Below, in pieces: positions 7,216 to 13,950 of a stretch of DNA of 14,657 nucleotides. Position 1 is the first letter of the stretch. Every line of letters begins with the position of its first letter. The stretch is taken from positions 1 through 14,657 of the forward strand of contig CABQNA010000015.1 of NCBI GenBank assembly GCA_902465425.1. Direction: 5' to 3'. The notes under the pieces are model-generated. The model did not search any database and was not told where the DNA came from. It was given only the letters and a program-made list of their open reading frames with translations. Both the position numbers and the translations under genes were made by a program. Source of the stretch: an uncultured Collinsella sp. Lineage in GTDB: Bacteria > Actinomycetota > Coriobacteriia > Coriobacteriales > Coriobacteriaceae.

Positions 7216-7908
7216 CTATTTGCTCTGTTCCTGCGCTCCCTCTGCGATCATGTTGCGGTTGTACACCAGATGCAAATACATCGCGTCGTGCGCTGCGGTG
7301 GGATTGCGCGCGGCGATGGCGTCGGCCACGCCACGGTGGGTGCGGATGGTTTCCTCAACCAGCTTTTTGCCGGTTACGTCGATAAAGAGGGGGACGGATG
7401 CCTTGAGCACGCCCATCAGGCGGGGAACGACGAGGTTTCCGGAGCTCTCGGCAATGGCATTGTGGAACGCGGTGTCGGCGGCGGAGTAATCCTCACCGGC
7501 CTCGGCCAGGCGCTCGGATTCGTCGCAGAGCTCTTTGATGCAGATGATTTGATTGTCGGTCGCGTGCTCTGCGGCCATGCTGGCCATCTGCGGCTCGATC
7601 ATAAAGCGAACTTCGAGTAGGTCGCGCGCCAGACGCTGCTTGTCGTCGATAAAGGTAAAGCCCAGCGGGTCGTCGGCAACGCCGGGGTTTGACGCCACAT
7701 AGGTGCCCGAGCCCTGCTTAATGCGCACGATGTTGCGTGACTGCAGCAGCTTCATAGCCTCGCGTACGGTGCTCCTGCCAGCACCCAGGCGCTCGACGAG
7801 CACAGCCTCCTTGGGCAGGCGGTCGCCTTGCTCAAGATGCTCATCCAGGATCAGTTGAATAATTTTCTCCGAAATCTGCTCGGGGAGTCCCGATTCGGCG
7901 CGGGCCAT
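7216..7908 (-). CDS. GntR-family transcriptional regulator, FCD (FadR) subfamily
   Basis: This is a 230-residue DNA-binding regulator. The N-terminal winged helix-turn-helix (about 8-75) reads ISEKIIQLILDEHLEQGDRLPKE...GAGRSTVREAMKLLQ...GSGTYV, the GntR signature. The remaining residues form an all-helical FCD ligand domain with DTAFHNAIAESSGN and THRGVADAI, including Asp/His positions used for metal or acid binding in the subfamily. ATG 7908 is chosen because AAAGGT lies six bases before it; upstream starts (to 7965) have no such site. It is divergent from the GntP permease gene, with operator-like repeats between them, and upstream of the dhuD-like gene in the same direction. It is therefore a likely controller of the permease-dehydratase genes, of the dhu genes, or of both. 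The ligand is probably a sugar acid (inference). Confidence 0.92.
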   Translation of the reverse strand: MARAESGLPEQISEKIIQLILDEHLEQGDRLPKEAVLVERLGAGRSTVREAMKLLQSRNIVRIKQGSGTYVASNPGVADDPLGFTFIDDKQRLARDLLEVRFMIEPQMASMAAEHATDNQIICIKELCDESERLAEAGEDYSAADTAFHNAIAESSGNLVVPRLMGVLKASVPLFIDVTGKKLVEETIRTHRGVADAIAARNPTAAHDAMYLHLVYNRNMIAEGAQEQSK

Positions 7909-8033
7909 AGCTATACCTTTCATTACAAAATTCATCTGAGCTATTTTAGCGCACCACGGATGCAATATTGGTCGCTGGATTTGAGTCGGGCAGCTTAGAT
8001 ATACCGTTCGCAGCGCAAATACGACCGTTTATC

Positions 8034-8052
8034 GAATACATCAGATGTATTC
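8034..8052. promoter_or_regulatory. Perfect 19-bp palindrome in the GntR/GntP divergent region
   Basis: GAATACATCAGATGTATTC is a perfect palindrome (9+1+9). It lies about 125 bp before the regulator start and 91 bp before the permease start. Its core ATCAGAT resembles the ATCAGAC elements 25 to 75 bp away, so it is a plausible operator for the adjacent GntR/FCD regulator, possibly autoregulatory. Confidence 0.6.
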
Positions 8053-8073
8053 CGAGCAAATTTCAAAATGAAA

Positions 8074-8129
8074 CATCAGACCTTTTCAAAACACGCTATA
8101 GTCATCAGACGAATTCAAAAGGTCTGATG
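8074..8129. promoter_or_regulatory. Inverted 13-bp operator arms flanking the presumed permease promoter
   Basis: CATCAGACCTTTT (8074-8086) is repeated exactly in inverse orientation as AAAAGGTCTGATG (8117-8129), 43 bp centre to centre, about four helical turns. A third ATCAGAC is at 8104-8110. A -10-like TATAGT (8097-8102) lies between the arms, and the left arm overlaps where the -35 would be. This suggests a repressor bound on both sides of the GntP promoter. The protein bound is most simply the divergent GntR/FCD regulator (inference). Confidence 0.6.
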
Positions 8130-8142
8130 AATTGGAGGAAAG

Positions 8143-9504
8143 ATGTCAGACCCAACGTTTATGGCCGACCCCACCAGGCTGGTCATCGCCGCTATCGTGG
8201 GCATCGCGCTGCTGCTTGCGCTCATCATTAAGTTCAAGCTGCATCCTGTGCTTTCGATGATGGTCTCGGCGCTCGCGATCGGCATCGGCGCCGGTATGCC
8301 GCTCGACCTGGTGGCGGACACTGTCACCAAGGGCGTGGGAACCACGCTGCAAAACATCGCCCTGCTCATTGGCCTCGGCTCGATGTTTGGCCAGATTCTT
8401 GAGGAGAGCGGCGGCGCCAAGAAGATCGCCCAGACCTTCATCGATACCTTTGGGCAGGGTCATTCCAGCTGGGCGCTGGGCATTACCGGTCTGGTTATCG
8501 GCACTACGGTGTTCTTTGAGGCCGGCGTGGTCGTTTTGATCCCACTTGCGTTTAGTGTGGCATCGCAGACCAAAAAGTCGACGCTCTACTACGGCATCGC
8601 GCTGCTCGCGGGACTTGCCGCTGGCTATGCGTTTGTGCCGCCATCGGCCGGGTCGGTTCTGGTCGCCGGCACGCTCGGTGTCGACCTGGGCACCATGATC
8701 CTCGTCGGTATCCCTACCGCCTTCATCGCCATGGCGATCGCCGGCGTCATCTGGGGTCGCAACGTGGGCGGTCGCATCTTTACCGATGTTCCGGAGCACT
8801 TTACCTCTGCCGAGGGCGCGAGCGACGAAAAGGAGCTTCCCTCCTTTGGCATGGTGCTTGCCATCGTGCTCACGCCGCTTTGTTTGATTTTGCTGGGCAC
8901 GCTGTCCTCTTATATCCCCATGCCCGCCGAGCTCGCCTCGATTCTCGCCTTCCTGGGCAAGCCGTTCGTCGCTTTGACGCTCGCCACGCTCGTCGCGATG
9001 TATCTGCTGGGCGCGCGCCGCGGCTACTCCGGCGCCGAGCTCAAGGCCTTGCTCGACCGCTCTCTTAAGCCCGTCGGCATGATCTTGCTGGTTATCGCTT
9101 GCGGCGGCGTCATTCGCTGGATGCTGCAGGACTGCGGCTTGGGCCAGGTTATTGGGCCCATGCTCGAGGCTTCACCGCTGCCTTTGGTGGTCGTTGCCTT
9201 TTTGATTGCCGTCATGGTGCGTGCCTCTGTCGGCAGCTCCATCGTCGCTATGACCATGGCATCGGGCATTATGGCCGCCATGCCCGCGGTTTCCGGAGCC
9301 TCAGTGCTCATGCGTGCCGCTATCTGTCTTGCTATCTGCGGCGGTGCCACGGCCCTCTCGCACGTCAACGATGCCGGTTTTTGGATGTGCTCCTCGTTCC
9401 TGGAGATTGACGAGAAGACCACCCTCAAGTCCTGGACCGTTATGGAGACGCTCATCGGCCTTTCGGGTCTTGCCTGCGCCCTGGTGATTTCGTTCTTCGC
9501 CTAG
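8143..9504 (+). CDS. GntP-family sugar-acid permease
   Basis: This 453-residue inner-membrane transporter is hydrophobic almost throughout, with about 12-14 membrane segments. Family features include the N-terminal KFKLHPVLSMMVSALAIGIG, GSMFGQILEESGGAKKIA, GTTVFFEAGVVVLIPLAF, FVPPSAGSVLVAGTLGVDLG, and near the end GGATALSHVNDAGFWMCSSF, all typical of GntP-type gluconate/H+ symporters. GGAGG at 8134-8138 fixes ATG 8143. Relatives carry gluconate, fructuronate, glycerate or other hydroxy acids, so the substrate here is a sugar acid of unknown identity. It is followed by the dehydratase gene after 108 bp, suggesting uptake and dehydration of the same compound. Control is probably by the divergent GntR/FCD protein through the repeats just upstream. 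Confidence 0.92.
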   Translation: MSDPTFMADPTRLVIAAIVGIALLLALIIKFKLHPVLSMMVSALAIGIGAGMPLDLVADTVTKGVGTTLQNIALLIGLGSMFGQILEESGGAKKIAQTFIDTFGQGHSSWALGITGLVIGTTVFFEAGVVVLIPLAFSVASQTKKSTLYYGIALLAGLAAGYAFVPPSAGSVLVAGTLGVDLGTMILVGIPTAFIAMAIAGVIWGRNVGGRIFTDVPEHFTSAEGASDEKELPSFGMVLAIVLTPLCLILLGTLSSYIPMPAELASILAFLGKPFVALTLATLVAMYLLGARRGYSGAELKALLDRSLKPVGMILLVIACGGVIRWMLQDCGLGQVIGPMLEASPLPLVVVAFLIAVMVRASVGSSIVAMTMASGIMAAMPAVSGASVLMRAAICLAICGGATALSHVNDAGFWMCSSFLEIDEKTTLKSWTVMETLIGLSGLACALVISFFA

Positions 9505-9568
9505 TTCGCGTAGCTAAGCATCTTTTGCCGAGTGCATCGCTCGGTACCCATTTACACCTGATTCATTA

Positions 9569-9581
9569 ACCAACGATTGGT
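9569..9581. promoter_or_regulatory. Palindrome ACCAACGATTGGT upstream of the dehydratase gene
   Basis: A 13-bp perfect inverted repeat (ACCAA-CGA-TTGGT) lies 31 bp before the dehydratase start, in the 108-bp gap after the permease. Its TTGGT/ACCAA halves resemble those of several GntR/FCD sites. It may be a second operator, implying the dehydratase can be controlled separately from the permease. Confidence 0.45.
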
Positions 9582-9612
9582 ACAACCGTTCAAATCAAAA
9601 GAGGAGAGCATC

Positions 9613-11391
9613 ATGGACGAGAAGACCAAGGCACAGATTCAGCAGGAGACAGCCGACCTGGTTGCCAAGCTGCAGCCGCGTTCCGGCAAGTTTCGCACCA
9701 TCAGCCCCGAGATGGACCCGCTGCGCCTGGGCTCTGGCTGGTCTATCGAGGATCTGGACAAGCCACAGGTCATTATCGAGTCGACGTTCGGCGACTCGCA
9801 CCCGGGTTCTGCCGGCCTGTTTGAGCTGGTCGAGGAGGTCCGTGCCGGCGTTGCCGAGGCTGGCGGTCACGGTGCCCGTTACTTCTGCACCGATATCTGC
9901 GACGGCGAGGCCCAGGGTCACGATGGCATCAACTACTCGCTGCCCAGCCGCGACATGATCGCCAACATGATCGAGATCCATGCCAAGGCCACCCCGTTCG
10001 ACGCCGGCGTCTTTGTCGCCAGCTGCGATAAGGGCCTGCCTGCGAACCTCATGGCCATGGGCCGCATCAACATCCCCTCCATCGTCGTTACCGGCGGCGT
10101 CATGGATGCCGGTCCCGATCTGTTGACCCTGGAGCAGCTCGGCGCGATTTCTGCCCGCTACGAGCGCGGCGAGATCTCCCGCGAGGAGCTTGAGTTTGCC
10201 AAGCACAACGCATGCCCCAGCTGCGGCGCCTGCTCGTTTATGGGCACCGCGTCGACCATGCAGGTTACCGCCGAGGCCCTGGGCCTTATGCTCCCCGGCA
10301 CTGCCCTGCTGCCCGCTACCAGCTCCGACCTGCGTGAGTTTGCGCGCGAGGCCGGCCGCCAGTCCGTGTGGCTTTCCGAGCACAACCTGTGCCCCCGCGA
10401 CATCGTGACCAAGGAGTCCTTCGAGAACCTCATCATGGTCCACGGCGCCATTTCTGGCTCCACCAACTCGCTACTGCACATTCCCGCGATCGCCCGCGAG
10501 TTTGGCATCGAGATGTCCGCCGACGACTTCGATCGCCTGCATCGTGGCGCCCACTACCTGCTCAACGTCCGTCCCGCAGGTGAGTGGCCGGCGCAGTTCT
10601 TCTACTATGCGGGCGGCGTGCCGCGCATCATGGAGGAGATCAAGTCGATGCTCCACCTCGATGTCATGACCGTCACCGGCAAGACCCTCGGCGAGAACCT
10701 CAAGGACCTCAAGAACAACGGCTACTACGAGAAGTGCGGCCGCTACTTGGAGAAGTGGAACCTCAAGCGCGAGGACATCATTCGCCCATTTGACCAGGCT
10801 TTTGGTACCGACGGCTCCATCGCCATCCTCCACGGCAACCTTGCCCCCGAGGGCGCCGTCGTCAAGCACACGGTTGTTCCGCGCGAGATGTTCCAGGCCA
10901 CGCTTAAGGCACGTCCGTTCGACTGCGAGGAGGACGCCATTCACGCCGTCCTGACGCACGAGGTCAAGCCCGGTGACGCCGTCATCATTCGTTATGAGGG
11001 CCCCAAGGGTTCCGGCATGCCCGAGATGTTCTACACCACCGAGGCTATCGCCAGCGACCCCGAGCTGGGCGCGAGCATTGCCCTGATCACTGACGGCCGC
11101 TTCTCCGGCGCTTCCAAGGGCCCGGCTATCGGTCACGTTTCGCCCGAGGCTGCCGTGGGCGGCCCGATTGCCCTGATCGAGGAGGGCGACCTTATCCAGA
11201 TCAATATTCCCGAGCGCTCGCTGTCTATCGTGGGCATCGCCGGCAAGGAGATGGAGCCGGCCGAGGTCGACGCCGTCCTGGCCGAGCGCCGAGCCGCTTG
11301 GAAGCCCAAGGCTAATCGCTATACCTCCGGCACGCTCAAGTTCTTTACCGAGCATGCAGTTTCCGCCATTCAGGGTGGCTACATGGAGTAG
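9613..11391 (+). CDS. IlvD/EDD-family dehydratase, probably acting on a sugar acid
   Basis: This is a 592-residue iron-sulfur dehydratase. Likely cluster cysteines are C96 (in DICDGEAQGHDGINYSLPSR), C138 (SCDKGLPANLMAMGR) and C207 (CPSCGACSFMGTASTM), matching the three conserved positions of the family. The C-terminal domain has TDGRFSGASKGPAIGHVSPEA. Dihydroxyacid dehydratase (IlvD), 6-phosphogluconate dehydratase (Edd) and aldonate dehydratases all share this fold. The MGTASTM ending after the third cysteine recalls xylonate/arabinonate dehydratases more than IlvD (typically MFTANSM). With a GntP permease directly upstream and no branched-chain amino acid genes nearby, an aldonate such as gluconate is the better guess, giving a 2-keto-3-deoxy acid. 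GAGGAG at 9601-9606 supports ATG 9613; the frame extends upstream to 9577 without a ribosome site. Confidence 0.88.
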   Translation: MDEKTKAQIQQETADLVAKLQPRSGKFRTISPEMDPLRLGSGWSIEDLDKPQVIIESTFGDSHPGSAGLFELVEEVRAGVAEAGGHGARYFCTDICDGEAQGHDGINYSLPSRDMIANMIEIHAKATPFDAGVFVASCDKGLPANLMAMGRINIPSIVVTGGVMDAGPDLLTLEQLGAISARYERGEISREELEFAKHNACPSCGACSFMGTASTMQVTAEALGLMLPGTALLPATSSDLREFAREAGRQSVWLSEHNLCPRDIVTKESFENLIMVHGAISGSTNSLLHIPAIAREFGIEMSADDFDRLHRGAHYLLNVRPAGEWPAQFFYYAGGVPRIMEEIKSMLHLDVMTVTGKTLGENLKDLKNNGYYEKCGRYLEKWNLKREDIIRPFDQAFGTDGSIAILHGNLAPEGAVVKHTVVPREMFQATLKARPFDCEEDAIHAVLTHEVKPGDAVIIRYEGPKGSGMPEMFYTTEAIASDPELGASIALITDGRFSGASKGPAIGHVSPEAAVGGPIALIEEGDLIQINIPERSLSIVGIAGKEMEPAEVDAVLAERRAAWKPKANRYTSGTLKFFTEHAVSAIQGGYME

Positions 11392-11430
11392 CGCCCGCGC
11401 GCATCGATTCCCTCTCATAGATGCGTGGCG

Positions 11431-11468
11431 CAAAGAGCCCCGAGTTCATACGAGCTCGGGGCTCTTTG
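11431..11468. terminator. Terminator hairpin after the dehydratase gene
   Basis: A perfect 14-bp stem (CAAAGAGCCCCGAG at 11431-11444 with CTCGGGGCTCTTTG at 11455-11468) has a 10-base loop, 40 bp past the dehydratase stop. The descending arm ends CTCTTTG, with only a short T-run. It is symmetric, so it could also stop readthrough from the convergent ATPase gene. Confidence 0.8.
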
Positions 11469-11620
11469 CGTCTGGATTGCAGACGTATCGTCGGACGAAA
11501 GCACGTTGCGTCTAGGGAAAAAACGTACGAAAGCACAATTTCCATCCTTATTCCGGACGCAAATCAAGACGTAAACCGTTTGCGTCTGCTATAAATCCGC
11601 ACGAAAACGGTTTTCGTCTT
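11469..11620. repeat. Cluster of AGACG/CGTCT motifs in both orientations with short palindromes
   Basis: About ten degenerate copies of a motif near RGACGMAAR occur in roughly 150 bp. Examples: CGTCTG(5)CAGACG at 11469-11485; the direct repeat ACGAAAGCAC at 11495-11504 and 11527-11536 (32 bp apart); a 21-bp near-palindrome at 11567-11587 with AGACG and CGTCT ends and one mismatched pair; and the perfect palindrome ACGAAAACGGTTTTCGT at 11601-11617. It lies between convergent genes, right beside the 3' end of the ATPase gene. It contains no supported gene. The function is unknown. Confidence 0.7.
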
Positions 11621-11638
11621 GCAGGGCAGTTGTCGTTT

Positions 11639-12730
11639 CTACAGTTCAACTTCCAGTTCGGCTTTGTGTTCGCAGAGGTAGTCGCGCATGTAGGGGATGG
11701 CAAATGAGACCTTGCCGTACGAAGGAGCCTCGATAATCGATTCTCTTAACAGGCGGCTGCGGACGGAGCTCACCTGTTGAGGCGTTTTGTTTAGGGCATC
11801 GGCAACCATGCTGGTCGAGCTCGTCTGCCCCGAAGACGCCATGCTCAGCAGATAAGCGATGCACGTGGGCGGAATGCGCTGCAGCGCGGGCTCAATCACC
11901 ATGGCGCAGAAGCGTTCGCGTGCCGTTGCAATGCCGCGCTCGGCTTCTTCTTCTCCAATAATCGGTGTATGTGCGCGTCTTGCCAACTGCCATGCGTAGT
12001 ATCCAACGAGTTGGATCATGAAAGGATAACCTTGCGTTGCCTCGGCAAGTTGGCCGGCAATACCTGGCTGCAACTCCATGCCAGACGCTTCAATGGTTTC
12101 CTCGAGGGAGTACGACACTTCGGTTACTGCCACAGCCTTCAGGTCAAAGGGGAGGGCACGGCGCAAAAACGTAAGTGTCTTTCCGTTGATGATGCTTTCA
12201 ATCATCGAAGGCAGCCCCGCAAAAACAAAGGCGATATCAAGGTCTTCGCCGATAACCTGCTGAATCGCAATGGAGAGCGTTCGGACCTCATCGAGCTCTG
12301 CGTCTTGAACCTCGTCGAGAGTGATGAGCAGGCCATTTTCATTCTTGGATATTGTCTGTCTCATGGCGTCGCGTAGCGATGGACCGATTCGCTCAATGTC
12401 TATGCTGCCGATGGATATGCCAGCTACGGTGGGCTCAAATCTGGCGTGTTTGGCCTGGAATTTGGGCTGCAGCTGTTCGAGAATGCGCTGGCAAAGTCCC
12501 TCGGTTGCGACCTCTTTTATGACCGTCCAGCCACGGCTTTGCGCCAAACGTGAGCACTCGTCAAGGAGGACCGTCTTGCCCGTTCCACGGACGCCGGCTA
12601 TGCGCATTAGGCGCCCAGGGGCACCAGGCCCGTTGGTCAGGCCTTCACTGAATTCTTCAAGTACATCTTCGCGGCCGATAATCGTGGGAGGTGTTTTACC
12701 TGCTGTGGGCTTAAAAGGGTTTGTTTGCAT
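11639..12730 (-). CDS. Orphan AAA ATPase of the Orc1/Cdc6-like or archaeal-ATPase type
   Basis: This 363-residue protein has an N-terminal IIGREDVLEEF box, Walker A GVRGTGKT (46-53), Walker B LLITLDE (134-140), a sensor-like FVFAGLPS (169-175), and FLRRALPF (188-195) with possible arginine-finger residues. A C-terminal winged-helix-like region (about 285-350, SSTSMVADALNKTPQQVSSVRSRLL...IIEAP) probably binds DNA. These proteins include replication initiators, STAND-like switches and unassigned ATPases, so the function here is open. ATG 12730 is preferred over GTG 12739 because AAAGG lies eight bases before the ATG and overlaps the GTG. The gene stands alone, has lower GC than its neighbours (a sampled 60-bp line is 47% against 65% in the dehydratase), and has repeats on both sides. 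Horizontal origin is likely. Confidence 0.82.
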   Translation of the reverse strand: MQTNPFKPTAGKTPPTIIGREDVLEEFSEGLTNGPGAPGRLMRIAGVRGTGKTVLLDECSRLAQSRGWTVIKEVATEGLCQRILEQLQPKFQAKHARFEPTVAGISIGSIDIERIGPSLRDAMRQTISKNENGLLITLDEVQDAELDEVRTLSIAIQQVIGEDLDIAFVFAGLPSMIESIINGKTLTFLRRALPFDLKAVAVTEVSYSLEETIEASGMELQPGIAGQLAEATQGYPFMIQLVGYYAWQLARRAHTPIIGEEEAERGIATARERFCAMVIEPALQRIPPTCIAYLLSMASSGQTSSTSMVADALNKTPQQVSSVRSRLLRESIIEAPSYGKVSFAIPYMRDYLCEHKAELEVEL

Positions 12731-12750
12731 GTGAGTCACCTTTGCTCAAG

Positions 12751-12813
12751 ATATAGCAAGATATAGCAAAGTATAGCAAGATATAGCAAAGTATAGTGAG
12801 ATATAGCAAAGTA
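12751..12813. repeat. 10-bp tandem repeat array just upstream of the ATPase gene
   Basis: Six consecutive 10-bp units of ATATAGCAAR/GTATAGCAAG type run from 12751 to 12810, plus a 3-base remnant. There is a 20-bp higher-order period (ATATAGCAAAGTATAGCAAG). One unit is diverged (GTATAGTGAG). The array lies 20 bp before the ATPase start. On the minus strand it reads as repeated TTGCTATAT/TTGCTATAC, so TTGCTA and TATATC/TATACT boxes fall 18 bp apart and could form overlapping promoters. The 10-bp phase puts every unit on nearly the same face of the helix, as for iterons or a cooperative binding site. Confidence 0.9.
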
Positions 12814-12862
12814 AGCGCTACTCGCGGGTTTTGCGGTGCCAATTTGGGATGGAGTAGTGCTG
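12814..12862. other. Spacer between the tandem array and the nested palindrome
   Basis: This is part of the 426-bp gene-free stretch from 12731 to 13156. No gene, ribosome site or further repeat was recognised in these 49 bases. The stretch as a whole holds the tandem array (12751-12813), the nested palindrome (12863-13024) and an operator-like palindrome (13101-13117). Confidence 0.5.
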
Positions 12863-13024
12863 TGCCACGAATAGGGCCTATCTACTACGTTTAAGCCGCA
12901 GGGGTCAACCATAGTCGACTTTTTCGAAAATCGACAAGCTGTCTACCTGCGGTTTTGTTTTCACGGTTTTCGGTATGGCCGAGGCTATCCGTGTTAACGT
13001 AGTAGATGGGCCACTTTTGTGGCA
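12863..13024 (+). repeat. 162-bp nested palindromic element able to fold as a three-way junction
   Basis: The outer arms, TGCCAC...GGCC..ATCTACTACGTT (12863-12894) and its inverse AACGTAGTAGAT.GGCC...GTGGCA (12994-13024), pair over about 31 bp. Inside lie two adjacent sub-hairpins: CCGCAGG (12896-12902) with CCTGCGG (12946-12952), itself enclosing GTCGA/TCGAC around the palindrome TTTTCGAAAA; and CACGG (12962-12966) with CCGTG (12989-12993), enclosing TCGG/CCGA. The three helices abut, so RNA or single-stranded DNA would form a compact three-way junction. Two outer-stem differences are G-U wobbles in the plus-strand sense and would be A-C mismatches in the minus sense. No ORF or obvious target-site duplication was seen. 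It is either a mobile miniature element or a structured RNA. Confidence 0.75.
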
Positions 13025-13100
13025 AGGGGGCCGATCTGCGGGCCAGGGTAGCTAAAAGAGCCCCGTCCCAAAAAGACTGATTGGGGGCTGGGGCGTGTCG

Positions 13101-13117
13101 ATGCGATAGTATTGCAT
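13101..13117. promoter_or_regulatory. 17-bp near-palindrome upstream of the second GntR gene
   Basis: ATGCGATAGTATTGCAT is symmetric except for one pair, centred about 48 bp before the start of the regulator gene. This placement fits an autoregulatory operator overlapping the promoter. No promoter boxes were convincing. Confidence 0.45.
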
Positions 13118-13156
13118 GGTGGTATTCGACTAACCGAGGGTTTATCCGAGGGCTTT

Positions 13157-13849
13157 ATGGAACAGCACCAGCATTATCAGAGCCTGCAAGATCAGGCATA
13201 CAACGCACTGCGCTCCAAGATCATCTATGCCGAGCTCAGGCCCGGCACGCGCCTTTCGGCGATTGGTCTGGAAAAGGAGACGGGAATCGGGCGCACGCCC
13301 ATTCGCGAGTCCTTTGTGCGCCTGCGTGAGCAGGAGCTGGTGGAAACGCGTCCCAAAAGCGGCACCTATGTCTCGAAAATCAGCATGGAGCGTGCCGAGA
13401 ATGCCTGCTTTTTGCGCGAGAAGCTCGAGAGAAGCGTGCTTATTAAATGCTGTTCGGCCGCCTCGCCCGAGCAAAAGCATCGGCTTGAGCAGATTCTTGC
13501 CGAGTCCGAGTCGCTCGACCATAGCGAAACGCGTCGCTTCTTTGACCTGGATAACCTGTTCCATGAGACGTGTTTTGAGATTGCCGGCCGCCACATGTTG
13601 TGGGATTGGATGAAGAGCATCAATACGCATTTTGAGCGGTATAACTGGCTGCGTATGGTGTCGCAGGATCTGGATTGGGAGCCGATTCGTCGGCAGCATC
13701 GCCGAATTCTCGAGGCTATTAAGAGGGGCGATACCGATGCGGCGAGCTATCTGGCAGAGACGCACTTGCATCTGATGCCCGAGGAGCAGGGCCCGGTTAT
13801 TGCCTTGCATCCCGACTATTTTGAGCTGTCCAAAGATACGGCCATCTAA
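13157..13849 (+). CDS. GntR-family transcriptional regulator, FCD (FadR) subfamily, second copy
   Basis: This 230-residue regulator has an N-terminal winged helix (about 8-72) with QAYNALRSKIIYAELRPGTRL, GIGRTPIRESFVRLREQELVE and SGTYVSK. The FCD domain contains DLDNLFHETCFEIAGRHMLWDWM and RQHRRILEAIKRGD, with Asp/His residues of the usual metal/ligand site. ATG 13157 is chosen because GAGGG (13148-13152) lies four bases upstream; an in-frame TTG at 13112 has no ribosome site. It converges on the KDPG aldolase gene, so it may control KDG/KDPG genes to the right. It has the same length as the first regulator (230 residues) but a clearly different sequence, so it is not a recent duplicate. The ligand is unknown. 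Confidence 0.92.
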   Translation: MEQHQHYQSLQDQAYNALRSKIIYAELRPGTRLSAIGLEKETGIGRTPIRESFVRLREQELVETRPKSGTYVSKISMERAENACFLREKLERSVLIKCCSAASPEQKHRLEQILAESESLDHSETRRFFDLDNLFHETCFEIAGRHMLWDWMKSINTHFERYNWLRMVSQDLDWEPIRRQHRRILEAIKRGDTDAASYLAETHLHLMPEEQGPVIALHPDYFELSKDTAI

Positions 13850-13864
13850 CTCGCCCCCCTCATT

Positions 13865-13931
13865 AGTTGCAGTGAAATAGGAATTGTTTTGCGGCTCTGA
13901 TGGTGTAAGCAGTCCGTATCTCACCGCAACT
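13865..13931. repeat. 67-bp palindromic intergenic repeat, copy 3
   Basis: Left arm AGTTGCAGTGAAATAGGA (from 13865) and right arm ending TATCTCACCGCAACT (to 13931). It is the most diverged of the three copies in the left arm, yet has the same 67-bp length. It begins 15 bp past the stop of the second GntR gene and could end its transcript, though no T-run follows. Confidence 0.8.
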
Positions 13932-13950
13932 GCCGGGGCACTATCGGGGC

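Noticed and set aside
9528..9544. Short CCGAG/CTCGG hairpin after the permease gene
   Set aside because: It is only five base pairs with no T-run; it could arise by chance in GC-rich DNA.
9595..11433. Two long minus-strand frames (282 and 320 codons) opposite the dehydratase
   Set aside because: Composition is that of antisense shadows; no motifs and no ribosome sites.
11345..11545. Short minus-strand frame of 66 codons after the dehydratase
   Set aside because: It spans the perfect 14-bp terminator stem and part of the motif cluster, with no supporting start signal.
12731..12739. GTG start for the ATPase, three codons upstream of ATG
   Set aside because: The GTG overlaps the AAAGG ribosome site; the ATG at 12730 has proper spacing.
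12751..12813. CRISPR-like array
   Set aside because: The repeats are contiguous 10-bp units without spacers, and no cas genes are present.
13050..13096. Possible hairpin AGCC..CCCAA / TTGGG..GGCT before the second GntR gene
   Set aside because: It needs a four-base bulge and has no T-run; too weak to call a terminator or leader.
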